Source: Candidatus Bathyarchaeota archaeon (lineage in GTDB: Archaea > Thermoproteota > Bathyarchaeia > Bathyarchaeales > DTEX01). From it: 25,992 bases of DNA. The translations under genes and the position numbers were made by a program. Below the pieces are notes generated by a model, which was given only the letters and a program-made list of their open reading frames with translations, was not told the origin of the DNA and did no database searches. The DNA lies in the NCBI GenBank assembly GCA_003601695.1, contig PIYH01000005.1:1-25992 (forward strand). The letters are read 5' to 3'. This document shows, in pieces, positions 15,372 to 23,099 of the stretch; positions within the stretch are counted from its first letter, which is position 1; each line of letters opens with the position of its first letter.

Positions 15372-15977
15372 TTAGATACTTGACCATTCAACGTCTCTGT
15401 TTGCTATTTCTTTCCAGCATTCACGGCATATAGGAATCATCTTCCCCTTATAGTAAATGCTCACTTCAATGTCTGTATTTCTGCATTCCGGCTTCCAAGG
15501 ATTCATGCAGTGAATCTTTGGAGACTCTTCATTTTCATCTATATTGTTTTTCTTTTCAAAATGTTCAAACTCTTTACTTGGAGAGTTCTTTATTTGCTGA
15601 AGTGTCATTATTACTTCCTTTTTTCCCTCGACCTGCCTTTTGATGGAGTCTAATCCTCTACTTATAATCTTGCTGCATCGTTGAAAATCTTCTTCCCCCA
15701 TATCTCCCATGAAGAGCCTATGTCTGAAATCGACGAGAAGAGTTTCGAAGATTCTGATCCCTTTAAGATTAATCTCTCTTTGAAATTCTTTTTCATCTTT
15801 CAGATTTTTTTCTAGCTCTAAAGCTAGAATCTCCATTCTTTCTATTTTCTTGTTCAAGAAATTAAATACTTCATGAGAGATTTTTCCACCGAGTAGAATG
15901 TGTTTAAGAGATTCCTTTTCCTTCTCAAGAGATTTTAAGAGATTCTCCAGAATATTTACTATTTCAGATGTGTTCAT
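15372..15977 (-). CDS. Unknown protein: coiled coil followed by a Cys4 zinc-site-like tail
   Basis: I do not recognise this 201-residue protein. Residues 1-130 are almost entirely charged helix with heptad-like hydrophobics, including LLKSLEKEKESLKHIL, KKIERMEILALELEKNLKDE and a third helix around 110-130, so a coiled coil or helical bundle is likely. After a Ser/Asn/Glu-rich linker (131-153), four cysteines at 157, 165, 184 and 187 (C-x7-C-x18-C-x2-C, ending in ICRECWKEIA) look like a zinc-binding treble-clef or ribbon. No membrane segment is seen. The ATG at 15977 has no ribosome-binding site. A TATA-like AGTTTAATTTT lies ~30 bp upstream, which fits a leaderless transcript. Confidence 0.75.
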   Translation of the reverse strand: MNTSEIVNILENLLKSLEKEKESLKHILLGGKISHEVFNFLNKKIERMEILALELEKNLKDEKEFQREINLKGIRIFETLLVDFRHRLFMGDMGEEDFQRCSKIISRGLDSIKRQVEGKKEVIMTLQQIKNSPSKEFEHFEKKNNIDENEESPKIHCMNPWKPECRNTDIEVSIYYKGKMIPICRECWKEIANRDVEWSSI

Positions 15978-16125
15978 GTCTTAACCCAGCATGAATGTCG
16001 AAGAAAAAAAAATTAAACTTTTTTCAATACGTAAGTATAGCGCTTGATATTATCTCGCAACGAAGATGGGTTAAAAGAATACTTTATACTCGTGAGGACT
16101 CTAGATACTTTCTCATCTACCAGTT

Positions 16126-17184
16126 TTACTTCGATAAAGCTTCATCTATAAATGCATTGATATCTATATTTTTCCTCTTGGCTATCTCCACTATCTCGTT
16201 CCAGGTTCTCTCAGGGATGTATATGCCCTTCTCTCTATTTACCCTCTCTCTTCTAATTTCCGGCTCTCCTGGAATCAGTATCTCCTTAAATCCGGCTCTC
16301 AGCTTTGAAGATTTTATTCTCCTTATCAATGCATCGATGCGTTTCCTGAATCTCTCGATTGGAATGAAATCATTAATATTTATAACCTCAAAGAAGACCC
16401 CATTGCCTTTCTTGCCAGCTTCATAAGCGCACTTGTCGTTCGATAATATACCCGCCATAACTTCAACTGTTAATCCGAGCCCGAATCCCTTATATCCGAC
16501 AAGATCTCCTCCCAGTGGCAGTATCGTCCCTCCCTCATAGAAGTCCTTTGGATTCGTACTTGGATTTCCATTTTTGTCGATTATAAATCCCTCTGGCAGC
16601 TTTTCACCTTTATGAAGAGAAACTCTAACTTTGCCTTCGGCGCACATACTTGTTGAGATATCGAGAACAAACATGTTTTCCTTCCCTGTTGGAAAAGCAT
16701 AGCTTATTGGCGCCGTGCTGAGAAGCCGTTCTATTCCTCCATATGGAGCCACGCTGGGAGCAGAATTAACCATAGATATTCCTATCATATCATTCTCAGC
16801 TGCAAGCATCGTATAATCTGCTAGTCTTCCCATATGATAGAGATCAAAAGCGCAGACTACGCTAACCGTTTTCTTCCTAGCTTTCTCAATAGCCAACTCC
16901 ATAGCTCTCTTAGCTACAACTTGTCCGAATCCTCTATTTCCTCTCAAGAGCGCTGATGTCTCCGTCTCCCTTATAATGTCGATCTTAGCATCTGGCTTAA
17001 GATATCCCTCTTCTATCGCCTTAACATACTGAATAACTCGAATTACGCCGTGAGAGTCATGACCGCACAGATTCGCCTTGACAAGAAATTTGGACACAAG
17101 CCTTGCTCTCTCAGCTGGCGCTCCATAAGATATGAATATTTTCTCCGATATTTCCTCTAAGGTTTCAGCCTTAAATCTGGGCAT
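16126..17184 (-). CDS. Malate/L-lactate/ureidoglycolate dehydrogenase family (Ldh_2) oxidoreductase
   Basis: Ldh_2 enzymes are NAD(P)-dependent 2-hydroxyacid dehydrogenases with a fold unrelated to classical MDH/LDH; members act on malate, sulfolactate, ureidoglycolate and others. The family sequence is clear: the active-site region CGHDSHGVIRV (40-50), GNRGFGQVVAKRAMELAIEKA, the His motif FDLYHMGRLADY, GISMVNSAPSVAPYGG, and MFVLDISTSMCAEGKVRV, with GYKGFGLGLTVEVMAGIL near residue 235. I place the start at ATG 17184, because a GGAGGAGG ribosome-binding site lies 4-7 nt ahead of it. The longer TTG frame from 17208 would add eight residues including a Gly run encoded by that site. It is 352 residues. 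Substrate undetermined. Confidence 0.92.
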   Translation of the reverse strand: MPRFKAETLEEISEKIFISYGAPAERARLVSKFLVKANLCGHDSHGVIRVIQYVKAIEEGYLKPDAKIDIIRETETSALLRGNRGFGQVVAKRAMELAIEKARKKTVSVVCAFDLYHMGRLADYTMLAAENDMIGISMVNSAPSVAPYGGIERLLSTAPISYAFPTGKENMFVLDISTSMCAEGKVRVSLHKGEKLPEGFIIDKNGNPSTNPKDFYEGGTILPLGGDLVGYKGFGLGLTVEVMAGILSNDKCAYEAGKKGNGVFFEVININDFIPIERFRKRIDALIRRIKSSKLRAGFKEILIPGEPEIRRERVNREKGIYIPERTWNEIVEIAKRKNIDINAFIDEALSK

Positions 17185-17320
17185 GAATCCTCCTCCCAGC
17201 CTCCTCAAGATAATATCTTTATTATTTAATAAATCTGCCTAGAAAACGTCCCTGCTTGAAAAGACTAAAATACTCCTCTGCACTATTGCCACTTCAATAA
17301 AAAGCGTGGAGGCGTGAAGA

Positions 17321-18607
17321 TTGAAGTTATTCTATATTGTTATAGATGGACTTGGCGACTTACCAATAAAGGAGCTAGGCAACGAGACTCCATTAGGGTT
17401 TGCCGATACTCCAAATCTTGACTATCTAGCAAGTAAGGGAAAATTAGGTTTAATGTATACTGTAGGTGAGGGCGTATCCCCCGAAAGCGACGTCGCAGTT
17501 ATTTCTATACTTGGGTATGATCCCTTCAAGTATCATGTCGGACGGGGACCAATAGAAGCGTATGGCGCAGGCCTAAGCATGAAAGATGGCGATCTTGCTT
17601 TAAGATGTAACTTTGCAACCTTAGGTGGCGATGATAGGATAATCGATAGGAGAGCGGGGAGGACGTTAACCACAGAGGAAGCTAGGGCGCTCTCTGAAGC
17701 TGTAAATCATAAAGTTCGCTTAGAATCTCATCCAGCCACATTCAAATTTAAGAACACCTTCGGACATAGAGCTGTGCTTGTGATTGAGAGTAAGGATGCG
17801 CCTCTATCCGCTGAGATAACTAACACTGATCCAGCTTATGAGCGTATTCATGGAATGGGGGTTGCGAAGCAAAAGTTCGAAATGGTATTGAAGAAGTGTA
17901 TCCCGCTTAAAGATAGTGAGGAAGCTAGACGTGCAGCGGATCTGGTTAATGAATTCACTGAGAAAAGCCACAGGGTTCTGGATAAGCATGAGGTTAATAG
18001 GAGACGTGAAGCTGAGGGGAAACTTAAGGCGAATGTGATCCTTTCTAGAGATGCGGGAGATAAGGTTCCAAAATTCTTTAACATTAATGAACGTTACGGG
18101 GTTAGATTCGTCTGCTTCGCTGATATGCCGGTTGAAAGGGGAATAGCAAAGTTGGCGGGGATGGATCTTGTCGATCTTCCTCCACCTACTAAGAATGTAA
18201 AAGCGGACTGCACTCTCAGAATAAAAAAATTAATGGAAGTTTACGACCGTTATGACTGCTTCTACATTCATATTAAAGGACCAGATGAGCCTGGGCATGA
18301 TGGGAATTTCAGAAGAAAAGCAGAGATAATCAGTCAAATAGACGAGTTCTTCATCGGAGAGCTTATGTCAAGAATTAGCTTAGAGGAGACTCTAATATGT
18401 ATCACCGCGGATCATTCGACTCCATGCTGCTTGAAGGCACATAGCGACGACCCTGTCCCCTTACTAATTGCCGGAGACAAGATTATATCAGATAATCTCA
18501 GAAAGTTTTCGGAAAAGATATGTAAGAAAGGAAGCTTAGGCATGTTAGATCGCGGAACAAAACTAATGCCATTACTCATGAAGATGTTTAAAGAAGCGAT
18601 TAGCTGA
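17321..18607 (+). CDS. apgM: 2,3-bisphosphoglycerate-independent phosphoglycerate mutase, archaeal type
   Basis: It interconverts 3- and 2-phosphoglycerate in glycolysis/gluconeogenesis and belongs to the alkaline phosphatase superfamily. The 428-residue length fits the archaeal form. Metal and active-site motifs: VIDGLGD with Asp9, SPESDVAV with nucleophile-region Ser56, YHVGRGPIEAYGAG, the internal HRAVLVI, HIKGPDEPGHDG, and ADHSTPC near the C-terminus. The start is TTG 17321, with GGAGG at 17308-17312 exactly 8 nt ahead. It is divergent from the Ldh_2 gene and is followed by the SRP RNA promoter 25 nt after its stop. Confidence 0.95.
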   Translation: MKLFYIVIDGLGDLPIKELGNETPLGFADTPNLDYLASKGKLGLMYTVGEGVSPESDVAVISILGYDPFKYHVGRGPIEAYGAGLSMKDGDLALRCNFATLGGDDRIIDRRAGRTLTTEEARALSEAVNHKVRLESHPATFKFKNTFGHRAVLVIESKDAPLSAEITNTDPAYERIHGMGVAKQKFEMVLKKCIPLKDSEEARRAADLVNEFTEKSHRVLDKHEVNRRREAEGKLKANVILSRDAGDKVPKFFNINERYGVRFVCFADMPVERGIAKLAGMDLVDLPPPTKNVKADCTLRIKKLMEVYDRYDCFYIHIKGPDEPGHDGNFRRKAEIISQIDEFFIGELMSRISLEETLICITADHSTPCCLKAHSDDPVPLLIAGDKIISDNLRKFSEKICKKGSLGMLDRGTKLMPLLMKMFKEAIS

Positions 18608-18627
18608 AGATCGCGATTCAACAACCC

Positions 18628-18640
18628 TTTTATAATCTTT
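18628..18640 (+). promoter_or_regulatory. Box A promoter of the SRP RNA gene
   Basis: TTTTATAATCTTT is a TATA box centred ~25 bp before the first base of the RNA helix (18658), the right distance for an archaeal stable-RNA promoter. Confidence 0.7.
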
Positions 18641-18657
18641 TCGAAACCATATTTCTT

Positions 18658-18993
18658 GGACGGCGGGTCTTAGGCGGGGGGCTAGGGGTCCCCTGAAAGG
18701 CATACGCCTTGACCGTAAACCCTCTACATGACGGGCCGAAAGCTGAGGTGAGGCGTACAAGATCACCGCTCCCCCTCATCCTCTCGAGCAATGACTACTC
18801 GTCCTCTGGGGCCAGCGGTCACGGAGCGTCCTCTGTAAGGAGGGCGTAACCGTGTTCACCAGGCGAACCTGGCCAGGCCCGGGAGGGAGCAACCTAAGCT
18901 TGGACGTTTGGCGCTCAGAGGGGTGCGGGTACGAGTTAGGGGGCTGAGGGAGGCGGTGAAAACTGTACGTCGAGCCTCAGTGACCCGCCGTCC
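18658..18993 (+). ncRNA. ffs: Signal recognition particle RNA (archaeal 7S RNA)
   Basis: The RNA scaffold of the SRP, which targets nascent membrane and secreted proteins. The ends form a perfect 12-bp helix: 18658-18669 pairs with 18982-18993 (GGACGGCGGGTC with GACCCGCCGTCC). The SRP54-binding helix 8 is recognisable at ~18855-18900: GGCGAACCTGGCCAGG, then CCC-GGGA-GGG with a GNRA-type tetraloop at 18881-18884, then AGCAACC on the 3' side. G- and C-rich paired arms fill the rest. The span of 336 nt is a little over the ~300-320 I expect for archaea. The exact ends are inferred from the terminal helix. It is non-coding in spite of an antisense reading frame at its 5' part. Confidence 0.93.
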
Positions 18994-18994
18994 A

Positions 18995-19921
18995 CTAGTA
19001 TCTCAGCTCGTTAAGTATTTTGCATACTTGGCATATAACATCGGTTGTTGGTTCACCGCAGATCTTGCATCTTCTTAAATGTATTTTTTCAGAATTATCT
19101 GATGCGGCCTTTCGTATTCTTTCAATCGATCTGAAAAGTGTATATTTTATGCCGGGATGTTTCTCTTCCATCCTATTAAGGTATACTCGTACATCATTTC
19201 TGAATGCTTCACTCGCGTATGGACATGATTCTTCTTGAAATTCTATGTCGTTTACATAAGCGTATAGGATGGATTCGCGTTCGAGCACTTCACAGAAAGG
19301 TTTCACTCTAGGTATAAACCATGAATTTTCAGATTTAAAAACTGGTCCGGAACGTATTGCTCTAAGAGGATCTCCATGTAGCATATTCAAAAGAAAAGTT
19401 TGGATCTCATCATCTAGCGTATGCGCAGTCGCTATTTTATCTGCAGACACTCTTTTAGCAGCTATATTTAACGCCCGCCGTCTTAAGACGCCGCAGTAGG
19501 CGCAAGGAGTTAGATTCTTGCCTTCCGTCATCTTAACAATCTCATCTAGAGTATATCCATAAATCTCCTTAAACGACACAATTGTATGCTCCACTCCCAG
19601 AGTTTCACAGTTTTCAGCTACTATCTTTAAAGCTTCGTCGCGGTATCCTTTTATTCCCTCATCAACCGTTATTGCACAGAGTGAAGCTTCAGGATATTCT
19701 TTCTCGATCTTTGAAAGAATGTGTAGCAGATTTAGGCTGTCCTTTCCGCCTGAAACAGCCACAGCGATTCTATCGTTAAACTTGAACATCTGATACTTGC
19801 TAATTGTAGCTCGAACCTTATTCTCTATCGATCTAGCGAAGCATCTCTGACAGAGCTTCTCCCCTGAATACCGACGTATATAGAAGGCATCTCTCTTTTC
19901 ACAGATTGAACACTTAAGCAT
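18995..19921 (-). CDS. ttuA: tRNA 2-thiolation enzyme, TtuA/Ncs6 family
   Basis: Such enzymes adenylate and thiolate uridine in tRNA (U34 or U54), with sulfur from a ubiquitin-like donor. The 308-residue protein has all the family parts: an N-terminal zinc finger (C4, C7, C24, C27), a PP-loop SGGKDS at 57-62, the 4Fe-4S ligands C140 and C143 (TPCAYCG) with C233 (EESCPYA), DxxxTAHTLDDEIQTFLLN (~161-179), and a C-terminal zinc finger (C285, C288, C297, C300). Whether the target is U34 (NcsA) or U54 (TtuA) cannot be decided here. GGAG precedes ATG 19921 by 7 nt. Its stop TAG abuts the SRP RNA end in convergent orientation. Confidence 0.93.
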   Translation of the reverse strand: MLKCSICEKRDAFYIRRYSGEKLCQRCFARSIENKVRATISKYQMFKFNDRIAVAVSGGKDSLNLLHILSKIEKEYPEASLCAITVDEGIKGYRDEALKIVAENCETLGVEHTIVSFKEIYGYTLDEIVKMTEGKNLTPCAYCGVLRRRALNIAAKRVSADKIATAHTLDDEIQTFLLNMLHGDPLRAIRSGPVFKSENSWFIPRVKPFCEVLERESILYAYVNDIEFQEESCPYASEAFRNDVRVYLNRMEEKHPGIKYTLFRSIERIRKAASDNSEKIHLRRCKICGEPTTDVICQVCKILNELRY

Positions 19922-20050
19922 TATATTACTCCTTTGCAGAAGACTTAGCCCTTCCGCTAATTGCTGTTCGAAGAACTCATCAATAAATCTTTTGGGAAAG
20001 CATAGAATAATTTAAGAAACGATTCTCCTTTTCTCTATTGGAGATGAATC

Positions 20051-20758
20051 TTGGCCAAGAAGCCTATTCTTAGAGATGAACGCCTTGAAGTAATATATGA
20101 TGATGATCATTGGAGACTTCTAAAGCAGTTAAGGTCTGAGGCAATTAGACTTATGAGCATCCTTAATATTTTCGGTATCTTTTCAATAGTGCATGGAAGT
20201 ATTGCACGCGGAGATATTTCGGAAAAAAGTGATATCGACATATTCATTCCAAACACCGTTCCATCTTTTCTCATTGAAACAGCCCTAGAAAGATCTGACG
20301 TACTAATATCTAGGCGTTTGCTAATCCAAGCGACCCCAACTTATTCGATAAAAGCTTACATCGAAATCGACGAGAGAAAGTCTATTTCTTTTCCATTATC
20401 AAAGCTTAGAAAAACTGAAAGAGATTTTTACAAATTCGGTGGAGAAGCAACATTGGAAATGCTTAGAGAGAACGTTAGAGTTCTCGGCGTAGATAAGCGG
20501 CTTATGCTAATAGAACCCACGCCTAAGGGACATATTGAGAGTAGTATCATAGGGAGAGAAAACGAAGTAGCGAAGCTTCTAGGCATCTCCGTGAAGACGG
20601 TTCTAGATCGTGTTCGTGTGCTAAAGCGAAGAGATGAGATCGGGAGAACAGGTTTATTTATTGAAAGGGAATTATCTCCTCAAGAAACCTTCGAATCCGT
20701 ATTGAAGGAACTTTCTGAAAGAAACCCGGCTGTTCGGAGAAGGATAAGAACAGTATAG
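20051..20758 (+). CDS. Pol-beta-type nucleotidyltransferase with C-terminal helix-turn-helix
   Basis: The 235-residue protein has a nucleotidyltransferase core at ~25-110: helix LLKQLRSEAIRLMSIL, then HGSIARGDISEKSDIDIFI with GS49-50 and metal-binding Asp61 and Asp63, then a third acidic strand KAYIEIDE. A second, C-terminal part reads ENEVAKLLGISVKTVLDRVRVLKRR (~166-195), a helix-turn-helix that should bind nucleic acid. Archaeal proteins of this make-up are annotated only as nucleotidyltransferases; the substrate is unknown. The larger size and HTH set it apart from MNT/HEPN toxin-antitoxin transferases, and no HEPN partner is adjacent. The start is TTG 20051, with GGAG 7 nt ahead. The stop is TAG. 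Confidence 0.85.
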   Translation: MAKKPILRDERLEVIYDDDHWRLLKQLRSEAIRLMSILNIFGIFSIVHGSIARGDISEKSDIDIFIPNTVPSFLIETALERSDVLISRRLLIQATPTYSIKAYIEIDERKSISFPLSKLRKTERDFYKFGGEATLEMLRENVRVLGVDKRLMLIEPTPKGHIESSIIGRENEVAKLLGISVKTVLDRVRVLKRRDEIGRTGLFIERELSPQETFESVLKELSERNPAVRRRIRTV

Positions 20759-20882
20759 ACGTCGTAATTATTCTAAAATCTCATAAAGAAAGACTTCTTT
20801 TCAACTTTTCATCAGTGTTTTCATTTGAAACCGCATCCTCCAGATTCCCGCTCGGCTCACTTCTCACAAAATCTGCAGACCA

Positions 20883-20923
20883 TAACGACATAAACGTCTG
20901 AGTTTTTCTCAGCGTCGTCGTTA
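20883..20923 (+). other. Interrupted hairpin in the intergenic region before the PhoU/TrkA-C genes
   Basis: TAACGAC (20883-20889) pairs with GTCGTTA (20917-20923). Inside it ACG (20894-20896) pairs with CGT (20913-20915), and CTGAG (20898-20902) pairs with CTCAG (20908-20912) around a TTTTT loop. That makes 15 base pairs in 41 nt, with an asymmetric internal loop and one bulge. It could be an RNA structure on either strand or an operator. It lies inside a 50-codon minus-strand frame (20781-20933). Confidence 0.4.
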
Positions 20924-21031
20924 AACAACCCATGTATATCTATTTAATTAGAGAACCTCTATGCCTTCATTTTTCGGTAATATTAAAATATGCCTTCTTA
21001 TGAAAGGAGATGTTGGAGTGTCCCAAGATTC

Positions 21032-21640
21032 ATGGGCGCGTTAGAAGAAATCCAGTACAAGCCTATACCAGTAAGAACGTTGCTCGTTGAGATGAAGGAT
21101 CTTTCAGAGCTTATGATTGACTTAGCCTACTCATCAGCTCTCTTTCACAATACTGATCTAGCAAGAGACGTTTTGGAGCTTGAAAAGAAGGTTGATAATC
21201 TAGCATTGCTTCTAAAGATGAACGTGATGATAGCGGCTAGAGACGCTAAGGACGCAAAAGATCTACTTGGAGTCTCACTTGTCTCAAGCGCAGCTGATAA
21301 GATCTCTGACGCAGCCGCTGACATAGCATATATTGTTCTTCATGGGATAGGGATTCATCCAGCAGTTAGAGAGGCATTCAAGAGGGTTGAAGAGCAACTT
21401 GGAAGATTCATTGTTAAGCGAGACTCAATCCTCTCGGGTAAGAGTCTTAGAGAGCTTAGATTAGCCTCGAGAATAGGTGTTGATATAATAGCGATCCGTA
21501 GGGGAAATGAATGGATAATCAATCCTAAGGGCGGAGATATGATACTGGAGGGCGACATCTTAATTGTGAGAGGCACATCCTTGGGAATAGAGGAGCTCGG
21601 AAGACTGGCCGAGGGAAATTTGAGAAAGCTGGAGGATTAA
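21032..21640 (+). CDS. PhoU–TrkA-C domain protein (first of a tandem pair)
   Basis: Residues after the start form a PhoU-like helical bundle (EMKDLSELMIDLAYSSALF, LELEKKVDNLALLLKM, SSAADKISDAAADIAYIV). They are followed by a TrkA-C/RCK-C domain, SLRELRLASRIGVDIIAIRRGNEWIINP with GDILIVRG, which in other proteins binds small ligands such as c-di-AMP or nucleotides and regulates ion transport. It is probably a soluble regulatory subunit of a cation transporter, but no transporter is adjacent. I favour ATG 21032 because the paralogue downstream starts at about this point. An upstream in-frame ATG at 20990 would add 14 residues unlike the family. The next gene starts 5 nt after its stop. Confidence 0.85.
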   Translation: MGALEEIQYKPIPVRTLLVEMKDLSELMIDLAYSSALFHNTDLARDVLELEKKVDNLALLLKMNVMIAARDAKDAKDLLGVSLVSSAADKISDAAADIAYIVLHGIGIHPAVREAFKRVEEQLGRFIVKRDSILSGKSLRELRLASRIGVDIIAIRRGNEWIINPKGGDMILEGDILIVRGTSLGIEELGRLAEGNLRKLED

Positions 21641-21645
21641 CGTGA

Positions 21646-22224
21646 TTGGATGAGAAGCACTTCCAAAAGATAGTTGATGCACTTGCTGAGTTGAAGGATA
21701 CCTCAGAACTCATGCTTGACCTCGCATACTCATCGATAATCCTGAATAGTTCCGAGCTTGCACGTGAAGTCCAAGAATTAGAGGAGCACATAGATGATCT
21801 GCACACAAGATTTGAGCTACTTGTCCTCTCAAGCGGGTTCAGTCCAGAGGAATCACGAGATTTCCTCGGGTTGATCAGACTCGGCGTAGTCACGGAGGAG
21901 ATTGCAGATGCAGCTGCAAAGATGGGTGAGATTGTTCTTCGAGGACTTAAGCCTCATCCAATACTGAAACTTGCAGTTGAAGAGGCTGAAGAAACCGTGG
22001 CTTCAGCCAGGGTCTCAGAGAAGTCTATTCTCAACGGCAAGATGATCAAAGAAGCGAGGATAGCAGATGAAACTGGCATGTGGATACTTGCAATAAGGAG
22101 AGGAAAGAAGTGGATAAGACCTAAGCCTACAACGCGAATTAAGGCTGGAGACATACTTATAGCATCAGGATACGCTGAGGGAGAGGAAGACTTCAAAAGA
22201 TTAGTCTCTGGAAGTCAAAGCTGA
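21646..22224 (+). CDS. PhoU–TrkA-C domain protein (second of a tandem pair)
   Basis: A 192-residue paralogue of the preceding protein with the same two parts. The PhoU-like helices carry ELKDTSELMLDLAYSS and ELEEHIDDLHTRFELL; the C-terminal TrkA-C domain carries IKEARIADETGMWILAIRRGKKWI and GDILIASG. The LDLAYSS and WILAIRRGKKWI blocks align directly with IDLAYSS and DIIAIRRGNEWI upstream, so the pair arose by tandem duplication but has diverged well. The start is TTG 21646, behind GGAGG at 21631-21635 inside the preceding gene's end (10-nt spacing). A heterodimeric regulator is a reasonable inference. Confidence 0.87.
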   Translation: MDEKHFQKIVDALAELKDTSELMLDLAYSSIILNSSELAREVQELEEHIDDLHTRFELLVLSSGFSPEESRDFLGLIRLGVVTEEIADAAAKMGEIVLRGLKPHPILKLAVEEAEETVASARVSEKSILNGKMIKEARIADETGMWILAIRRGKKWIRPKPTTRIKAGDILIASGYAEGEEDFKRLVSGSQS

Positions 22225-22277
22225 TCAATATAGAGCTTTAATTCTGAGGCTTTGAGAACTCCGAGGGAAGACCGATA

Positions 22278-23003
22278 TTGAGTGAGAAACCCAATTACGG
22301 CTCCCCAACGGCACACATAATCTCAAATCTCGTAATGGGAATATTTCTCTTTGTCGCTGCGATTTTCGGGGCGCTGCATTTAAACCGACTATCTATAATA
22401 CTGATCTTTCCCTCGCTATACTTTCTTTGGATAGCCAAAGGATGGATGAGAGGGGGACTATTAGAGGAAAAGATGAGGATCAGGGAGGACTTTATCCGGC
22501 TGGTCGGAGTGAAGAATGGGGAAAGGATCCTGGATGTTGGAACTGGATCGGGATTTTTAGCGATCGGATTCGCCAAGAAGATGAGAACTGGCAAGGTAGT
22601 GGGAATAGATGTATGGATGCCCATGGGAGGCGGAACTTCCATGCGGAACGCTATAAGAAATGCTGAAATAGAAGGGGTTTCTGATAAGGTGATCTTTAAG
22701 GTAGCCGATGCGAGAAAGATACCCTATCCGAACGATTATTTCGATAGGGTCGTCGCGAGCTTTATGATTCACATTATTAGAGGCTGGGAAAAGGCGGTCA
22801 GTGAGATGGTGAGGGTTCTGAAGCCAGGCGGGATCTTCGCTGTTCTGGAGCCGAGGATCGGCTGGGCTGGAGGTTGGAAGGTAGATCAAAACCTCAAGGC
22901 TAAGCTTTCAAGTTTAGGATTGAAGAATATCGAGATCAAGCCATTTTTGATCTATTATCCAAAAAGAAGAAGAGTTTTCATTATAACTGGCAAAAAGGCT
23001 TAA
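22278..23003 (+). CDS. Membrane-anchored class I SAM-dependent methyltransferase
   Basis: Residues ~14-34 and 36-54 form two hydrophobic helices (IISNLVMGIFLFVAAIF and LSIILIFPSLYFLWIA), probably a membrane hairpin. The rest is a class I Rossmann methyltransferase: motif I ILDVGTGSGFLAIG at 84-97, VVGIDVW after it, the motif ADARKIPYPNDYFDRVVA, and VRVLKPGGIFAVLEP. The UbiE/Methyltransf_11-like layout fits a lipid or quinone substrate, but none can be named. The start is TTG 22278, with GAGGGA ~9 nt ahead. It sits 53 nt after the second PhoU/TrkA-C gene, so co-transcription is possible. Confidence 0.9.
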   Translation: MSEKPNYGSPTAHIISNLVMGIFLFVAAIFGALHLNRLSIILIFPSLYFLWIAKGWMRGGLLEEKMRIREDFIRLVGVKNGERILDVGTGSGFLAIGFAKKMRTGKVVGIDVWMPMGGGTSMRNAIRNAEIEGVSDKVIFKVADARKIPYPNDYFDRVVASFMIHIIRGWEKAVSEMVRVLKPGGIFAVLEPRIGWAGGWKVDQNLKAKLSSLGLKNIEIKPFLIYYPKRRRVFIITGKKA

Positions 23004-23099
23004 TGAGGCTAATCCGATTCTATGTGATCCTTAGTTTCCGCCATTCTGATCCTGATTGTTCTTTAGATGGAAGCATTGAATCCCTTTGAGCCTTATCGC

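Noticed and set aside
15995..16426. 143-codon plus-strand frame starting SKKKKLNFFQYV
   Set aside because: Two thirds of it is antisense to the Ldh_2 gene, which has clear family motifs; no ribosome-binding site or recognised domain.
20781..20933. Reading TGA as Trp in the minus-strand zinc-knuckle-like frame
   Set aside because: TGA is a normal terminator for other genes in the window (for example 309-311, 18605-18607, 22222-22224), so recoding is not supported.
23004..23099. Possible C/D box guide RNA (TGAGG, CCGA, TGTGATC, CTGA in order)
   Set aside because: Boxes deviate from RUGAUGA/CUGA and no target match could be tested. It is plausible given Nop5/fibrillarin but unsupported.
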